From Cladosporium sp. IMV 00045 (taxonomy: Eukaryota; Ascomycota; Dothideomycetes; Cladosporiales; Cladosporiaceae), in contig MSJI02000368.1 of NCBI GenBank assembly GCA_001931905.2, positions 26,681-90,680 of the forward strand: DNA of 64,000 nt. Reading direction: 5' to 3'. Made by a program: the position numbers and the translations under genes. Below are positions 1-9,802 of this stretch, piece after piece (position 1 is the first letter of the stretch; each line of letters begins with the position of its first letter). Under the pieces are notes generated by a model that was not told where the DNA came from, did no database searches, and worked only from the letters and a program-made list of their open reading frames with translations.

Positions 1-38
<38 letters not shown>
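1..38. repeat. poly-A tract at the window edge
   Basis: The first 38 bases are all A and lie 136 bases beyond the stop codon of the leftmost gene. A run this long at the very edge may be a real homopolymer that stopped the assembly or an assembly end artefact; the sequence does not decide. Confidence 0.8.
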
Positions 39-39
<1 letters not shown>

Positions 40-174
40 CGCATTGTCAAAATCGAACTCTCATATCATCATTTCTCGCGGCCAAGAGAGCGCTTCTTTC
101 CATCTTCGTACTAGAAACCGTATCGTACCACACTCTCCTCCCCGCCCTCAAAATGCCATCTCCCCAAGAGCTCT

Positions 175-2667
175 CTAAAAACCCTCCAACCTCTCCGCCA
201 GCCCCTCCAACAACCCCTCCCCGCCCGCTCGACTCACCCCCCTCACACCGGCCCTCACGAAATTCACCGCCTCCTCAAACTCCGCCTGCAGTTTTCTCAA
301 ACCCAACCTGACGCCCTCCCTTGTTCCCTCGCCAACACCCTCCGTCGTCGCCAGCTCCCACAGCGGGCAAAGCTGCTCGCACAGCGCCAGAGCGCTTACC
401 AGCGCTTCGCGCAGCGGGGCGAGGTTGGGGCTGAGGAGGAGCGAGACTTCCAGCCGGTGCGTGTGGGTGGTGTAAGAGGCGAGCATGCTGTCGATGGTTG
501 GTGCGGAGAGGAGGGAGGTTCGTAGGAGGGGCGTGAGGGTGTGTGTGACTGTGGCGATGTGGGAGCGCAGAGTTGTGGTGAGGGTCAGGAGGGAGTGGCG
601 GAGTTTGAGCGCGGGGGTTAAGACGTTGTCATTGGTGGGGAGGGGGGTGGAGTGGAGTTTGCGGAGGGTGAAGGTTTGGGAGTGCAGAATGTACTGGGCG
701 TGGGTGACTTGGAGGAGGAGCGTGAAGGCTTTGGAGTGGGTTTGCGGGGAGGTTTGGCGCGTGATGTTTTGGATGGGCCAGGGGAGGTGGTAGGATAGGT
801 GGATGGTTTGGAGGGCGCGGGTGGTTGAGTCGGGTTTGGGTGTTTGTTCGGGTGATAGGTCAATGGAGAGTGATTGTGGATCGACGGAAGAGCTTTCTCC
901 GAGTGTTTCTCTTGCCAGCTCTGTTAGGAGAAAGCCGTTTGCCCAGCTCGAAGGCGTTCGTTTGATACGTTCAAACAGGCTTTCAGCAAAGTCTTGAAAC
1001 AAAGCGCCGTCGGCTGCGGAGAATGAAGTATCGACAGCAGCCAGCGTTCTCAACAGGCCGTGCTGTTCCAAGAGGGAGGCTTTCAAGTTGGGAGTAACGT
1101 CGGTACTAATGCTGCTCAACCAATGCCGAAGAGTCTCGTCAAAGAGTTCCGAGAAAGGCAGTAAAGGACTGTCCTCAATTTGCTGACGCAAGCCGGCGAA
1201 GTCGGGGCCATCGGGTTTAGCGATTGTGGTGTGATCAGCCGCAATAGAGCCTTGATTGAGGTGATCCAAAAACATCTTTGACTTTCCCAGAGCGAAGATC
1301 TCGGCTGCTTTATCTTGCATAAAGCCCGGTGTGCTTGGTGTATTGGCCTTTGACAATCGGAGCACATATTTTGAGTGCCACAGGTTTCCAAGCCCACAAT
1401 CCACTTCAAACTCCGACACAAAGAAGTCGTGCTCCACAGGCGGGATAGAGCCATTCGAGATCCATGAGGCCACAGGTCTGAGGTACGTTTGTGTAGCTTC
1501 GAAAAGCATTGAGCTGAGTACGACGAACGACTCATCATCCCCAATCATCTGAGCCGCACAGGAAGAATCGTACAGTATGTTCAGGAGTGCGAAAGGTGAG
1601 TTGGAAGGCAAGTGGTCGAGGATTGACGCGATGCGACTCAGATGTCGCGCGAGATGTTGTGTTTTGGCCAAGACGTCAATGAGACTCACGACCACATCAA
1701 CACTGTTACCAACATAGCGCTCTTCAAGTGCTGCAATGTGTCTTCCAAATCCCACGAGCAATCGCTCAATACCGGCTTGGCAGGTGCGAATATACGGACG
1801 AGATTGGTCAGCCCGGACCCATTTTCTGACGAATTGCAATTCGTTCCCCAGGATGGCAAATTGAGCGAGTGAATCGTTGACACTCTGCATGCAAGCAGTG
1901 GCGATGGTTGCATCAGGCCTTATCTTGATTCTTCGTGTAGCAGTGTCAAGGGGGTACAGATCAGTCGGCAGACCACGGAGCATGAACAGCGACTCTCTGA
2001 TGACAGCTAGCTCAGATGCACGTAAAATTCCAGAATCAAGCCAGCCTTCATGCTCCTGTCGGACCTGCTTAATCGGCTCCAGGAATATAACGTCTGGCTC
2101 AGTCACGTAAGATCTCGCAGAGGCTTCCGCGCTATCGTCGCCAATTGTCGTCGCCCGCGTTGAAGTAGTCGGCTCGGAGTCGACATCGTCTTCAACACCA
2201 GTCTCGTCTCCGCTCGAATGATAGCCTCGTTCAATGTCGTCCCAGAGACCCGGCTCGTCCAGTGGGTCGTCGGCAAAGATTTCATCCCAAGTCAATTGCT
2301 CCTCGGGATGTTGCTCAGGGTGGCGCGACTCCAGTGCACCGTGTGGTGTTTTCTCTACAGGTCTATCTGATAGAGAGAGAAAGAGAGCCAGAATCTCGGG
2401 CAGCCATTTGCCTTCGGTGGGCAACTCCTCGAGTCGGGACTGCAATGCATCGGAAAGGTCGTCACGATTCAAGACGGCAAATTTCTCGACAAGGCCGCTC
2501 AGCCTGTCCTTGACTTCGAATTGATTTGTTCTTCCATAGCTGTTGTCTCGGACACCCTTGACAGCGACAGACTTGTGTTTAGCGAAGGAAGGATGAGTTT
2601 TGTCGATACCAAGCAGGCTCTGGATCAAATTGTCGGCCAATTCGCTGACTCTGGCAGCATGAGCCAT
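175..2667 (-). CDS. gamma-tubulin complex component 5-like protein (Spc97/Spc98 family)
   Basis: Single-exon gene of 830 residues. GCP-family proteins build the gamma-tubulin ring complex that nucleates microtubules at the spindle pole body. The N-terminal part holds the GCP5-typical acidic stretch beginning LTWDEIFADDPLDEPGLWDD (near residues 125-145), followed by a low-complexity Ser/Thr/acidic linker. The stretch RESLFMLRGLPTDLYPLD (near 225) starts the conserved grip-1 region. Near 645 the segment with YHLPWPIQNI and the following helices match the C-terminal gamma-tubulin-binding grip-2 region. The ATG at 2667 is the first in frame and leaves a complete N-terminus. GCP5 rather than GCP4 or GCP6 is chosen from the WDEIF/WDDIE motif, remembered from the family. 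The gene shares a 380-base divergent spacer with the KRE2-like gene. The last ~70 residues are low complexity in composition. Confidence 0.8.
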   Translation of the reverse strand: MAHAARVSELADNLIQSLLGIDKTHPSFAKHKSVAVKGVRDNSYGRTNQFEVKDRLSGLVEKFAVLNRDDLSDALQSRLEELPTEGKWLPEILALFLSLSDRPVEKTPHGALESRHPEQHPEEQLTWDEIFADDPLDEPGLWDDIERGYHSSGDETGVEDDVDSEPTTSTRATTIGDDSAEASARSYVTEPDVIFLEPIKQVRQEHEGWLDSGILRASELAVIRESLFMLRGLPTDLYPLDTATRRIKIRPDATIATACMQSVNDSLAQFAILGNELQFVRKWVRADQSRPYIRTCQAGIERLLVGFGRHIAALEERYVGNSVDVVVSLIDVLAKTQHLARHLSRIASILDHLPSNSPFALLNILYDSSCAAQMIGDDESFVVLSSMLFEATQTYLRPVASWISNGSIPPVEHDFFVSEFEVDCGLGNLWHSKYVLRLSKANTPSTPGFMQDKAAEIFALGKSKMFLDHLNQGSIAADHTTIAKPDGPDFAGLRQQIEDSPLLPFSELFDETLRHWLSSISTDVTPNLKASLLEQHGLLRTLAAVDTSFSAADGALFQDFAESLFERIKRTPSSWANGFLLTELARETLGESSSVDPQSLSIDLSPEQTPKPDSTTRALQTIHLSYHLPWPIQNITRQTSPQTHSKAFTLLLQVTHAQYILHSQTFTLRKLHSTPLPTNDNVLTPALKLRHSLLTLTTTLRSHIATVTHTLTPLLRTSLLSAPTIDSMLASYTTHTHRLEVSLLLSPNLAPLREALVSALALCEQLCPLWELATTEGVGEGTREGVRLGLRKLQAEFEEAVNFVRAGVRGVSRAGGEGLLEGLAERLEGF

Positions 2668-3047
2668 ACCGCGCGTCGCATGCCGCCTTGACCGTGATTG
2701 TCGCGCGGAATATTATGTTGTCGGAACTTTTTTGTTGATTCGAACGCGTTTCACGATGTTGGCGACTCAAAACAAGCTTCCAGGTGGCGGGCGCTAGCCT
2801 CAGGTTGGCTCCCTGAGAAGCAAGCGAGACAACTCTGGGGGAGGAGGCCTGGAAGTTTGGCAGACCGCGACATTATTATTGATATTCACCCTTCACTCTG
2901 CTTCACCCCGCCACTGCACCGCACATTGTCCGACGACGAGGCACCTATACCATCCTCGTCGCCTCGCCGGCCACACCAAACCCTAGGAAATCATGCGCTG
3001 AGCGCTAATCCGCCCACCCATATCCATTGTCGCATTCATCCTTCACC
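2668..3047. promoter_or_regulatory. divergent intergenic promoter region (GCP5 / KRE2-like)
   Basis: This 380-base spacer separates two divergently read start codons, so it must hold both promoters. It is C/T-rich toward the right-hand gene. I see no clear TATA box or other site I can name. Confidence 0.5.
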
Positions 3048-4388
3048 ATGGCCATAGCAAAGCCCATCCGCTTCATGGCGGGTGCGACCATGTTGCTTTT
3101 CGTCTTTCTTCTGTACAACATGATGAGCTCGCCAGCCTCAATCGACGGGCTTACAGGTCCTAACGAGGCCCAGAAGATGGATGACATGACGCACGATCCT
3201 AATCTCGACGGTACTTCTCCCTCTTCCCAAACAGTGCAACCATAGTATCCTAACCTCAAAAATAGAGACCGGCGAGCCTCCAGAGCCCCTGCACCGCGTG
3301 GAAGGCAACAACTACGATGCCGATAACCCCAACAGCGACCGAATCAACGCTACGCTACTTTCTCTGGTTCGCAACGAAGAGCTTAGCCAGCTGATCCAAT
3401 CCATGAAGGACTTGGAGCGAACCTGGAACCACAAATTCAACTACCCGTGGACCTTCATTAACGACGTCCCTTTCACCGAGGAATTCAAGAGAGAAACGCG
3501 GAAACACACCAAGGCCAAGATTTCCTACGAGATCATTCCAAAAGAGCACTGGGAGATCCCACCATGGATTAATAGGGATATGATGAAAGAGAGCGCGGAA
3601 TTGCTCGCCGACCAAGGCGTGCAATACGCAGGCATGGAGAGTTACCACCAAATGTGCCGCTGGAATAGCGGCATGTTCTACAAGCACCCGGCTCTGCTCG
3701 ACATGCAATACTACTGGCGTGTGGAGCCGAACGTGCATTTCTTCTGCGATGTTGACTACGATGTCTTCCGCTACATGCGCGATCACAACAAAACCTACGG
3801 CTTCACGGTCACCTTGTACGACAGTCCAGAGTCGATTGCAGGCCTCTGGCCTGAAACTCTCAATTTCTTGGCCAACAACGAGCACTCTCTCGCGAAGCCA
3901 AACGCGCTTGACTGGTTGACTGACAAGGAGAGAAGGCCGGTGCACAATCACAAGGCTCACGGTTATTCTACCTGTCATTTCTGGAGCAATTTCGAGATCG
4001 CGGACATGAACTTCTGGCGTTCTAAGGAGTACGAGGCATACTTCGAGCATCTCGACCGAGCGGGCGGTTTCTTCTATGAGCGCTGGGGCGACGCACCAGT
4101 TCACAGCATCGGTCTTGGTTTGTTTGCCGACCCGAAGAGCATTCATTGGTATGTGCAGATCGTTCGTTGTATTACTCTTTTACCAGGAGACTAACAAATT
4201 GTAGGTTCAAGGACATCGGCTACCAGCACATTCCGTTCTTCAACTGCCCCAACTCACCGAAGTGCAGGGGTTGTGTGAAGGGCCGCTTCTCTGATGGCGA
4301 GGCTTGGCTGCAGAGAGAAGACTGCCGGCCGAATTGGTTCAAGTACGTCGGCAACGAATGGGCACCGACAGAGAAGGAAGCAGAGTGA
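3048..4388 (+). CDS. alpha-1,2-mannosyltransferase, GT15 (KRE2/MNT1 family)
   Basis: Three exons: 3048-3210, 3266-4148 and 4205-4388, giving 409 residues. Both introns (55 and 56 nt) have GT..AG ends and CTAAC-like branch sites. The start ATG sits in a strong CACCATGG context; an upstream in-frame TTG is not used. The N-terminus is a type II signal anchor (about residues 7-27), placing the enzyme in the Golgi lumen, where KRE2/MNT1 proteins add alpha-1,2-linked mannose from GDP-mannose to O- and N-glycans. Family motifs include NYPWTFINDVPF, YRxxP-type region, HFFCDVDYDVFRYM, SNFEIADMNFWRS and YERWGDAPVHSIGLGLF. The C-terminal Cys-rich NCPNSPKCRGCVKG stretch is also typical. Length fits the family (about 390-440). 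Which paralogue (KRE2, KTR) cannot be told from sequence alone. Confidence 0.93.
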
Positions 4389-5178
4389 TCGCGAGCGGTC
4401 GATCAGAGAAATCATCCAACAAGCTCAACTCGCACAAGAACGAGAGGCGCGACATGCTGCTTCCAAGCAGTAAACGCCCCAAGAGACTTGATAATCTGAC
4501 GGAGAAAGAGATTGGTCTTCTAATGAATGTAAATATCCCGAACACGTGGCGGACAGGCGCAGGCGCTGGAGTCGGGCGAGGATGGGGGGTTGAAATTGCA
4601 CGCATGAATGCCAGGCGTTGAGAATGTAAATGTAAAGGACCACGATATGCCGCAAGCTTGATTTTTGACGAACGATCATGATAGCGATTGGACCCACTAT
4701 GTTTCTGCATCCCAGGGACTCTGCCACAGTGCGGATGGAGTAAATGTTACGTAGGGCTGTGTCGCAAGACAGATCTCGGCACGTGATTGGTCTGCCCTGT
4801 TCACTAACCGCCACTGCCTAGAGCTCCAGCCTCAGCAATGACGTCGCTTCTGAACTGAGTCCTCGAATGGGGATTCTTGTATGTACAGCCTTGTGCCAAC
4901 CTTCCTTCACTACATGTAGCACCCTGCATCTTCCCTCGCCTGATAACCCATGAACTGTCACGAGACCTACGAGAATCTACCTTAATAGTAAACTACTTGT
5001 GATTAAAAAGCCACTGTTGCCTTCAGACATCACTCCAACAAGCAGTCAACAACCACATCACCCAAGCAATCGCATCGACATAGCTAGTCCAAAGCGGTCT
5101 GACGACCCAAACCCTCCCACGGACCCTGCGACCCGAGCACCTTCACCAAAGCGCAGTCTCTCCAGCAACATCGACGAG
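4389..5178. other. intergenic, no gene recognised
   Basis: Between the mannosyltransferase stop and the Pmp3-like gene, reading frames are short and lack coding character. The right end is presumably the promoter and 5' leader of the Pmp3-like gene. No tRNA or repeat seen. Confidence 0.5.
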
Positions 5179-5538
5179 ATGATCTCAGCCATAATCCTCG
5201 TCCTCATCACAATCCTCTGTACGTCCCTGCTTCCCTTCCAAATCTAAGCCACCCAATACCACGCATCCCCAAGCCAACCGCTAACACCCAACACAGTCCC
5301 ACCCGTAGGCGTCTACATAGTCGCCGGCTGCGGCGCCGACCTCCTCATCAACATCTGCCTTACCATCCTGGCCTTCCTACCGGGCCATCTGCATGCTTTC
5401 TACGTCATCTACGTCTACTATTCCAAAAAGGAGCAAGCTTCCGAGGGGTACTACGACAACAGGCCCGCGCCGGGCGTGTACAGCAGTAATGTCCAGACGG
5501 GCGGGCAGGGGTATGGGACGATGGGGCCAACGAGGTAG
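5179..5538 (+). CDS. Pmp3/UPF0057-family plasma membrane proteolipid
   Basis: Two exons, 5179-5218 and 5297-5538, joined over a 78-nt intron (GTACGT..ACACAG), give 93 residues. The joined sequence has the Pmp3 pattern: a first membrane helix ending LITILFPPVGVYIVAGCGAD, then LLINICLTILAFLPGHLHAFYVIYVYY-type second helix. Family signatures seen are FPPVGV, the Gly-Cys-Gly-Ala-Asp loop, LINI and LPGHLHAFYV. Pmp3 proteins are tiny two-helix plasma-membrane proteins that affect membrane potential and tolerance to cations. Compared with the 55-residue core family this one has a hydrophilic tail of about 35 residues rich in Gly, Tyr and Gln, as in many filamentous-fungal members. The ATG used is just before the first helix; the frame stays open upstream, so a longer N-terminus is possible but looks like leader sequence. 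Confidence 0.88.
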
Positions 5539-6462
5539 GGGTGGCGAGGGGTCAGAGTTTTTGGTTGTGTTTCGTTTGTGCTACTGCTTTTATGGGTTTG
5601 GGCTGGGGAGGAATTTGCGGTATACCCTGGGAGATTGATACCTTACTGGTTTCAAATTGGTTTATTTGTTATTTTGGATGGAAGATTGGAAGATGACATT
5701 GGACGATTGTCCAGAATCAGGGCCCAAAGATTGTAAGATTTTCAGTCCACAGGCAGAAAATTGTATCGCCCATTATCTGGCTCAGTTAACTTGCCAGCTT
5801 CTGGAGGCATCTGCCTACTCAATGCTATATCGTGTGAAGTAAAAGTGCATTTGTTGGCCAAGGAAAATATGTTTCCTGCTATTCTGATGTTGAGTTTGAT
5901 ACATTTCGGCGACTCGACGGCTGTTTTAGTGATTCCTTGTCTGATCTACGGATATAGACGCCTACAAAACATTGATGCATGTCAACTTTGGTGCACTTAG
6001 CCGCGCGGAATATTGGCTTGCCAGCTTCTTTGAGATGTACGTTGGGTGCCTAAGTATCAGGGTGAGGACCGGTGTAAATGTCAGTGGCGGGTGAATAATA
6101 CGACGGTCGGCCTCCTCACATCACACCTGTGTAGCCCTTGACGAGGAATCGCGCACTGAGTACGATGTCTCAAAGAATGGTGTAAATGCATTGCAACGAC
6201 TTAGCGTCAGACTTTGGCGTGCGTGGATCGAAATGACGGTTAGTTTGAATCACAAGCATCTCTTCGAGTGTCATGCGCTGTATTGTGAGCCTTTGCACGC
6301 ACTTCGGCAGCGCTTTTCTCGGGAGGCCTCCCCTTCACACTTGACAGTCGGTATCTGGGTCATGCAATTGCTCTGTATTATACACTTGTATCCTCATGAC
6401 GCTCTCATGCCCGCCATCAAGGTGGGGTGTCTGATTTACCTGTCCACATACTCAAAGCCCGC
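5539..6462. other. intergenic between convergent genes
   Basis: The Pmp3-like gene and the proteasome gene are read toward each other across this 0.9 kb. It should hold both 3' UTRs. Its small ORFs are unconvincing. No RNA gene or repeat recognised. Confidence 0.5.
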
Positions 6463-7277
6463 TCACTTCTGCTCCTCAGAGTCCTGCTTGCCGAGTCCGT
6501 GCTCTTTCAGAAGCGCATCAATCTCCTCTGCTGACCACAGGTGGTGGTACACCTTACCCTGCTTCGTCTTGCCCACCGTCGCGAACTCAATCTTCTCCGC
6601 CGAAAGCTTGGTGGAATCCATCGTCTTGCTCAGCACCTTGACCGCCAGCTCGCAGGCCTGCTTCAGATTGCAGTCCTCGTTGTAATCCTGCTTCAGCAAA
6701 CTCTGCGCCGAGGCGTTGTTGGCGCCGACGCTCGTCGCTTTCCAGCCACCGTAGTTGCCGGAGGGGTTCGACTGGTAGAGCTGGAATTGCCTTTGGTTGT
6801 CCCAGCCGGCGTAGATGAAGGAGACACCGAACGGTCGCAGACCACCGTGCTGCGTGTAGCCCTGCTTCAGATCGCACAGGCGGCGCACCAGCTGTTCGCA
6901 GGGAATGTCGGAGTTGTAGGTGAGGAGGTACTGCTGGGCGGCTTGGCGGGCGTAGTTGATGAGGATGTTGGCGTCGGCAGTCATACCGGCGACGGCGGTG
7001 ATCATGTTGCTGTAATGAATATGTTAGAAATGTATCGACAGCTGTTTGGTTGGATTGTCTCCACCTACTCGTTCAAGATGTAGAGCTTCTCGGCGCTAGT
7101 GTCTTGCTCGAGGAGTTTGCTGGTGACCTTGCGCTCTGCTGCGAGGACAATGCCATCGTTCGCTAAGATACCCAGGGCAGTACCGGCGTGTGAGATGGCC
7201 TCGAGCGCATATTCAACCTGGTAGAGACGGCCTTCGGGCGAGAAGATGGTCGTGCGGGAATCGTAACGGCGTGACAT
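6463..7277 (-). CDS. PRE9: 20S proteasome subunit alpha-3 (PRE9 / PSMA4 type)
   Basis: Two exons on the minus strand, 7277-7069 and 7009-6463, around a 59-nt intron (GTAGGT..ACAG), give 251 residues. The N-terminus [20 protein letters not shown] followed by [13 protein letters not shown] is the signature of alpha-ring subunits and, with MSRRYDSR, specifically of PSMA4/alpha-3. Splicing restores [20 protein letters not shown], also typical. Alpha-3 lies in the outer ring of the 20S core and its N-terminal tail helps gate substrate entry; it is non-catalytic. Length matches the family (250-260). The C-terminus is short and charged (ends SEEQK). The gene is divergent from the URN1-like gene. Confidence 0.97.
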
Positions 7278-7669
7278 GTTGGTGGCGTGTTTTTGATTTG
7301 AATGTGTAGCTCAGAATGATCGGAAGATCTTGAATGAGCGGTTGATGCTTGATGCGGTATTGGTATGGTTGTTTGGTGGTGGTGTAGTTGTCGATGTGAT
7401 TGATCTATGGGCACAGCTCACTTACTGGTGAGCTTCCAGGCAACGCGACGTTGACGTGCACAAGCTCGGAAGGTGCCGTCAAAGCGCTGTCCGCAGCTTC
7501 ACTTCCGCCGGCGCAAACATGTGCTTTGACGATTTGTATATCAAATTGAACCTCGCCTCTCTTGATTTCGCTCATTTGCGCCTGTATAGAGTCGCCGAAT
7601 AAGCGACAAAAGCTGCAAAACGAAGGAAGCTCATTCAAAAAATCATATCACAGGCCACAGTCTGGACCA
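7278..7669. promoter_or_regulatory. divergent promoter region (PRE9 / URN1-like) with an inverted repeat
   Basis: About 390 bases separate the two divergent ATGs. A perfect 7-base inverted repeat, AGCTCAC (7415-7421) and GTGAGCT (7428-7434) around a 6-base spacer, sits inside. A TGACGT (CRE-like) core lies close by. Whether either is bound is unknown. The right end stays open in the URN1 frame and may be coding (see that gene). Confidence 0.4.
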
Positions 7670-9352
7670 ATGAACGCCAATGATGACTTCGTTTCTCTTG
7701 GAGGAAACGATAACGATGCGAACAAGCAGTATGGATATGGCGCTGAAGGAGAGGCTCAACAACCGCCATTGAACGCGCCCTCTGGCCCACGCGCAAACAA
7801 CGAACGCAATGGCCACCAAGGGCGCCACAGGAACGCACGACACGATCCTCGAAACGCGAAGGACCGACCAAAATCCAAACATGTTCTGCCAGGCCATGAA
7901 CCTTGGGTCCTTGTACGTACAAAGTACGGTCGTCGCTTTGCACACAACACTGCCACCAAGGAAAGCTTCTGGTTTATTCCCAAAGATGTGATGCCGGCTG
8001 TACTGGAGTTCGAGCGAAGGGAGAAGGAAGATGAAGAAAAGAATGAGAATCAGCGATGGGCAGAGGAGCAATTGAAGGAAATGGAAGCCAAGAGTAAAGC
8101 CGCGAAGATCAACAAAGCAGCAGACGCAGAGGAAGGACGAAGCAGAAGACGAAGGAGTGAGAGCTTGCAACGAGAAGACGAGGAAGCGTTCATGGCCGAG
8201 CTGGCGGCGCAAGCCGAGAAGGAAGAGGAAGAGGACGTGAAAGAGGTGGTACATGCTGTTGAACAGCAGCCACAGGGTCCGCAAGCTGGCGACTACGCAA
8301 GCGACAGCGAATACGAGTATGTGGAGGTCACCGATACTGAAGGTGAAGAAGGCGATGAAGAGGCAGAAAACGACCCTTCTGCCATGCCATCAACGGAACA
8401 AGAAACCCAAGATGAGCCGCAAGAGGACGGACCAGTCGAGTTTGGTGAAGATGACATTGCGTACCAGCTTGCCGCTATGGGGCAAGAATACGGTCTCGAT
8501 CCTGGCGAGTATGCGGACGAACAGGAAGAGAATTGGGAGGAAGGCGCCGAAGGGCTACCATTGACCGACGAGGATGCAATGTATCTGTTCCGCGATATGC
8601 TGGATGACCATCACATCAGCCCATTCACTCCGTGGGACAAAGTGATCGCAGACGAATCAGAACAGAGCATTTTATTCGACGACCGCTACACCGTTCTGCC
8701 GACTTCAAAAGCACGTAAAGATGCTTGGGAAATCTGGACCAAAGACAAAGCGGTCCAGATCAGAGAGGAAAGAGCCAAGATGGAGAAGCTTGATCCCAAG
8801 ATTCCGTATCTGGCTTTCCTATCAGAGAAAGCGACTCCAAAGCTGTACTGGCCTGAGTTCAAACGAAAATTCAAGAAAGAAAGTGAAATGAACGATCGAA
8901 AGCTTGTCGACAAGGACCGCGAAAAGCTCTACCGCGACCACATCAACCGTCTGAAACTGCCAGAATCGACACGCAAAGCAGACCTGATCAACCTCCTGAA
9001 AGCGCAGACTCTGAACGCTCTCAACAACTCAAGCAGTCCGAACACTTTACCGCAGCAAGTACTTAGCCATCTGCATCTTATCTCCCTTCCAGCGAACGTT
9101 CGCGACCCTTTGATTGAGAAGCACATCGCCAGCCTACCTCCCCCGCCTGAAGCTGACGAAGGCGAGTGGAGCGAGGAGCAGTGTGCTGCTGAGGAGAAGA
9201 AACGCGCAGAACGGCGCAAGAGGGAGGCGGCAATGGCGGAACGGGAGAGGCAAGTTGACGAGGAAAGGCGAAGGACTGACCGCGATGAGGCAAGAGCCAA
9301 GCGAGATCTTAGAGAGGAGCAAGCGGAGCTTGCTAGATATGCTAGGATATGA
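7670..9352 (+). CDS. WW/FF-domain pre-mRNA splicing factor, URN1-like
   Basis: Intronless from the first in-frame ATG (7670), 560 residues. A WW domain lies near residues 73-105, with W and the W-F-I-P end (EPWVLVRTKYGRRFAHNTA, then ESFWFIP). A long Glu/Lys/Arg coiled-coil and acidic region follows. Near 290-400 come FRDMLDDHHISPFTPWDKVI, a conserved block in URN1/TCERG1-type proteins, and an FF-like helical domain (ARKDAWEIWTKDKAVQIREE, then YWPEFKRKFKKE). The C-terminal ~60 residues form a highly charged coiled coil. URN1 (yeast) proteins associate with the spliceosome. The frame is open upstream of the ATG and encodes SPNKRQKL, an NLS-like stretch, right after a possible splice acceptor (TATAG at 7585-7589). 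An upstream 5' exon with the true start is therefore likely, but I could not find it. Confidence 0.82.
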   Translation: MNANDDFVSLGGNDNDANKQYGYGAEGEAQQPPLNAPSGPRANNERNGHQGRHRNARHDPRNAKDRPKSKHVLPGHEPWVLVRTKYGRRFAHNTATKESFWFIPKDVMPAVLEFERREKEDEEKNENQRWAEEQLKEMEAKSKAAKINKAADAEEGRSRRRRSESLQREDEEAFMAELAAQAEKEEEEDVKEVVHAVEQQPQGPQAGDYASDSEYEYVEVTDTEGEEGDEEAENDPSAMPSTEQETQDEPQEDGPVEFGEDDIAYQLAAMGQEYGLDPGEYADEQEENWEEGAEGLPLTDEDAMYLFRDMLDDHHISPFTPWDKVIADESEQSILFDDRYTVLPTSKARKDAWEIWTKDKAVQIREERAKMEKLDPKIPYLAFLSEKATPKLYWPEFKRKFKKESEMNDRKLVDKDREKLYRDHINRLKLPESTRKADLINLLKAQTLNALNNSSSPNTLPQQVLSHLHLISLPANVRDPLIEKHIASLPPPPEADEGEWSEEQCAAEEKKRAERRKREAAMAERERQVDEERRRTDRDEARAKRDLREEQAELARYARI

Positions 9353-9802
9353 GGCATTGAGGCGTGGTCCAAAACCGCAAATTGAGCATGGTTTGTCTCA
9401 CGTACCTTTCACTGTTGAGATTCCCCTCCCAAAAACGCGACAAAGACCTGCAGGACGCACTTCGGCTTTAGGCAAATGGGTGGGGTGCTGTGAAAGCCAC
9501 CACGGCTAGAAGTGAAGCCCTAGCTAGGCAACCAGCTACTTAGGCAATCAGTTCCTCATTATTCAGACAATCATTCACCCATTAAGTGAGAGCATGGACT
9601 GCCCAAGGATTTTATTCTTATTCTTCGTGGCTTGCAGACAGAACAACGACAACCACTTCCAACCGCCTAACCTGCAACTCGACAATCATCCATTGCCTTC
9701 AGCATCTCAGCACTCCCGGCACTGCAGTGCAGCAGGTGAGTGTTTCACCTCACAGACAGCAAGACTTGAAGTTTAGCTCGCTGACGTGAAAGTGTCAACA
9801 GC
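9353..9802 (+). other. intergenic; likely 5' UTR intron of the gag-like gene
   Basis: A good intron candidate (9736-9801, 66 nt) starts GTGAGT, has a CTGAC branch site and ends CAACAG one base before the ATG at 9803. A stretch at 9636-9662 is repeated imperfectly at 10796-10823, beyond the gene. Otherwise nothing recognised. Confidence 0.5.

Noticed and set aside
1..38. Poly-A at the window start as a retroposed mRNA tail
   Set aside because: The adjacent gene is read on the minus strand, so its 3' end faces the tract, but an A-run on the plus strand is not its poly(A) tail orientation, and no target-site duplication can be seen at a window edge.
3355..4146. Minus-strand ORF of 263 codons
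   Set aside because: It is the antisense shadow of the mannosyltransferase coding exon.
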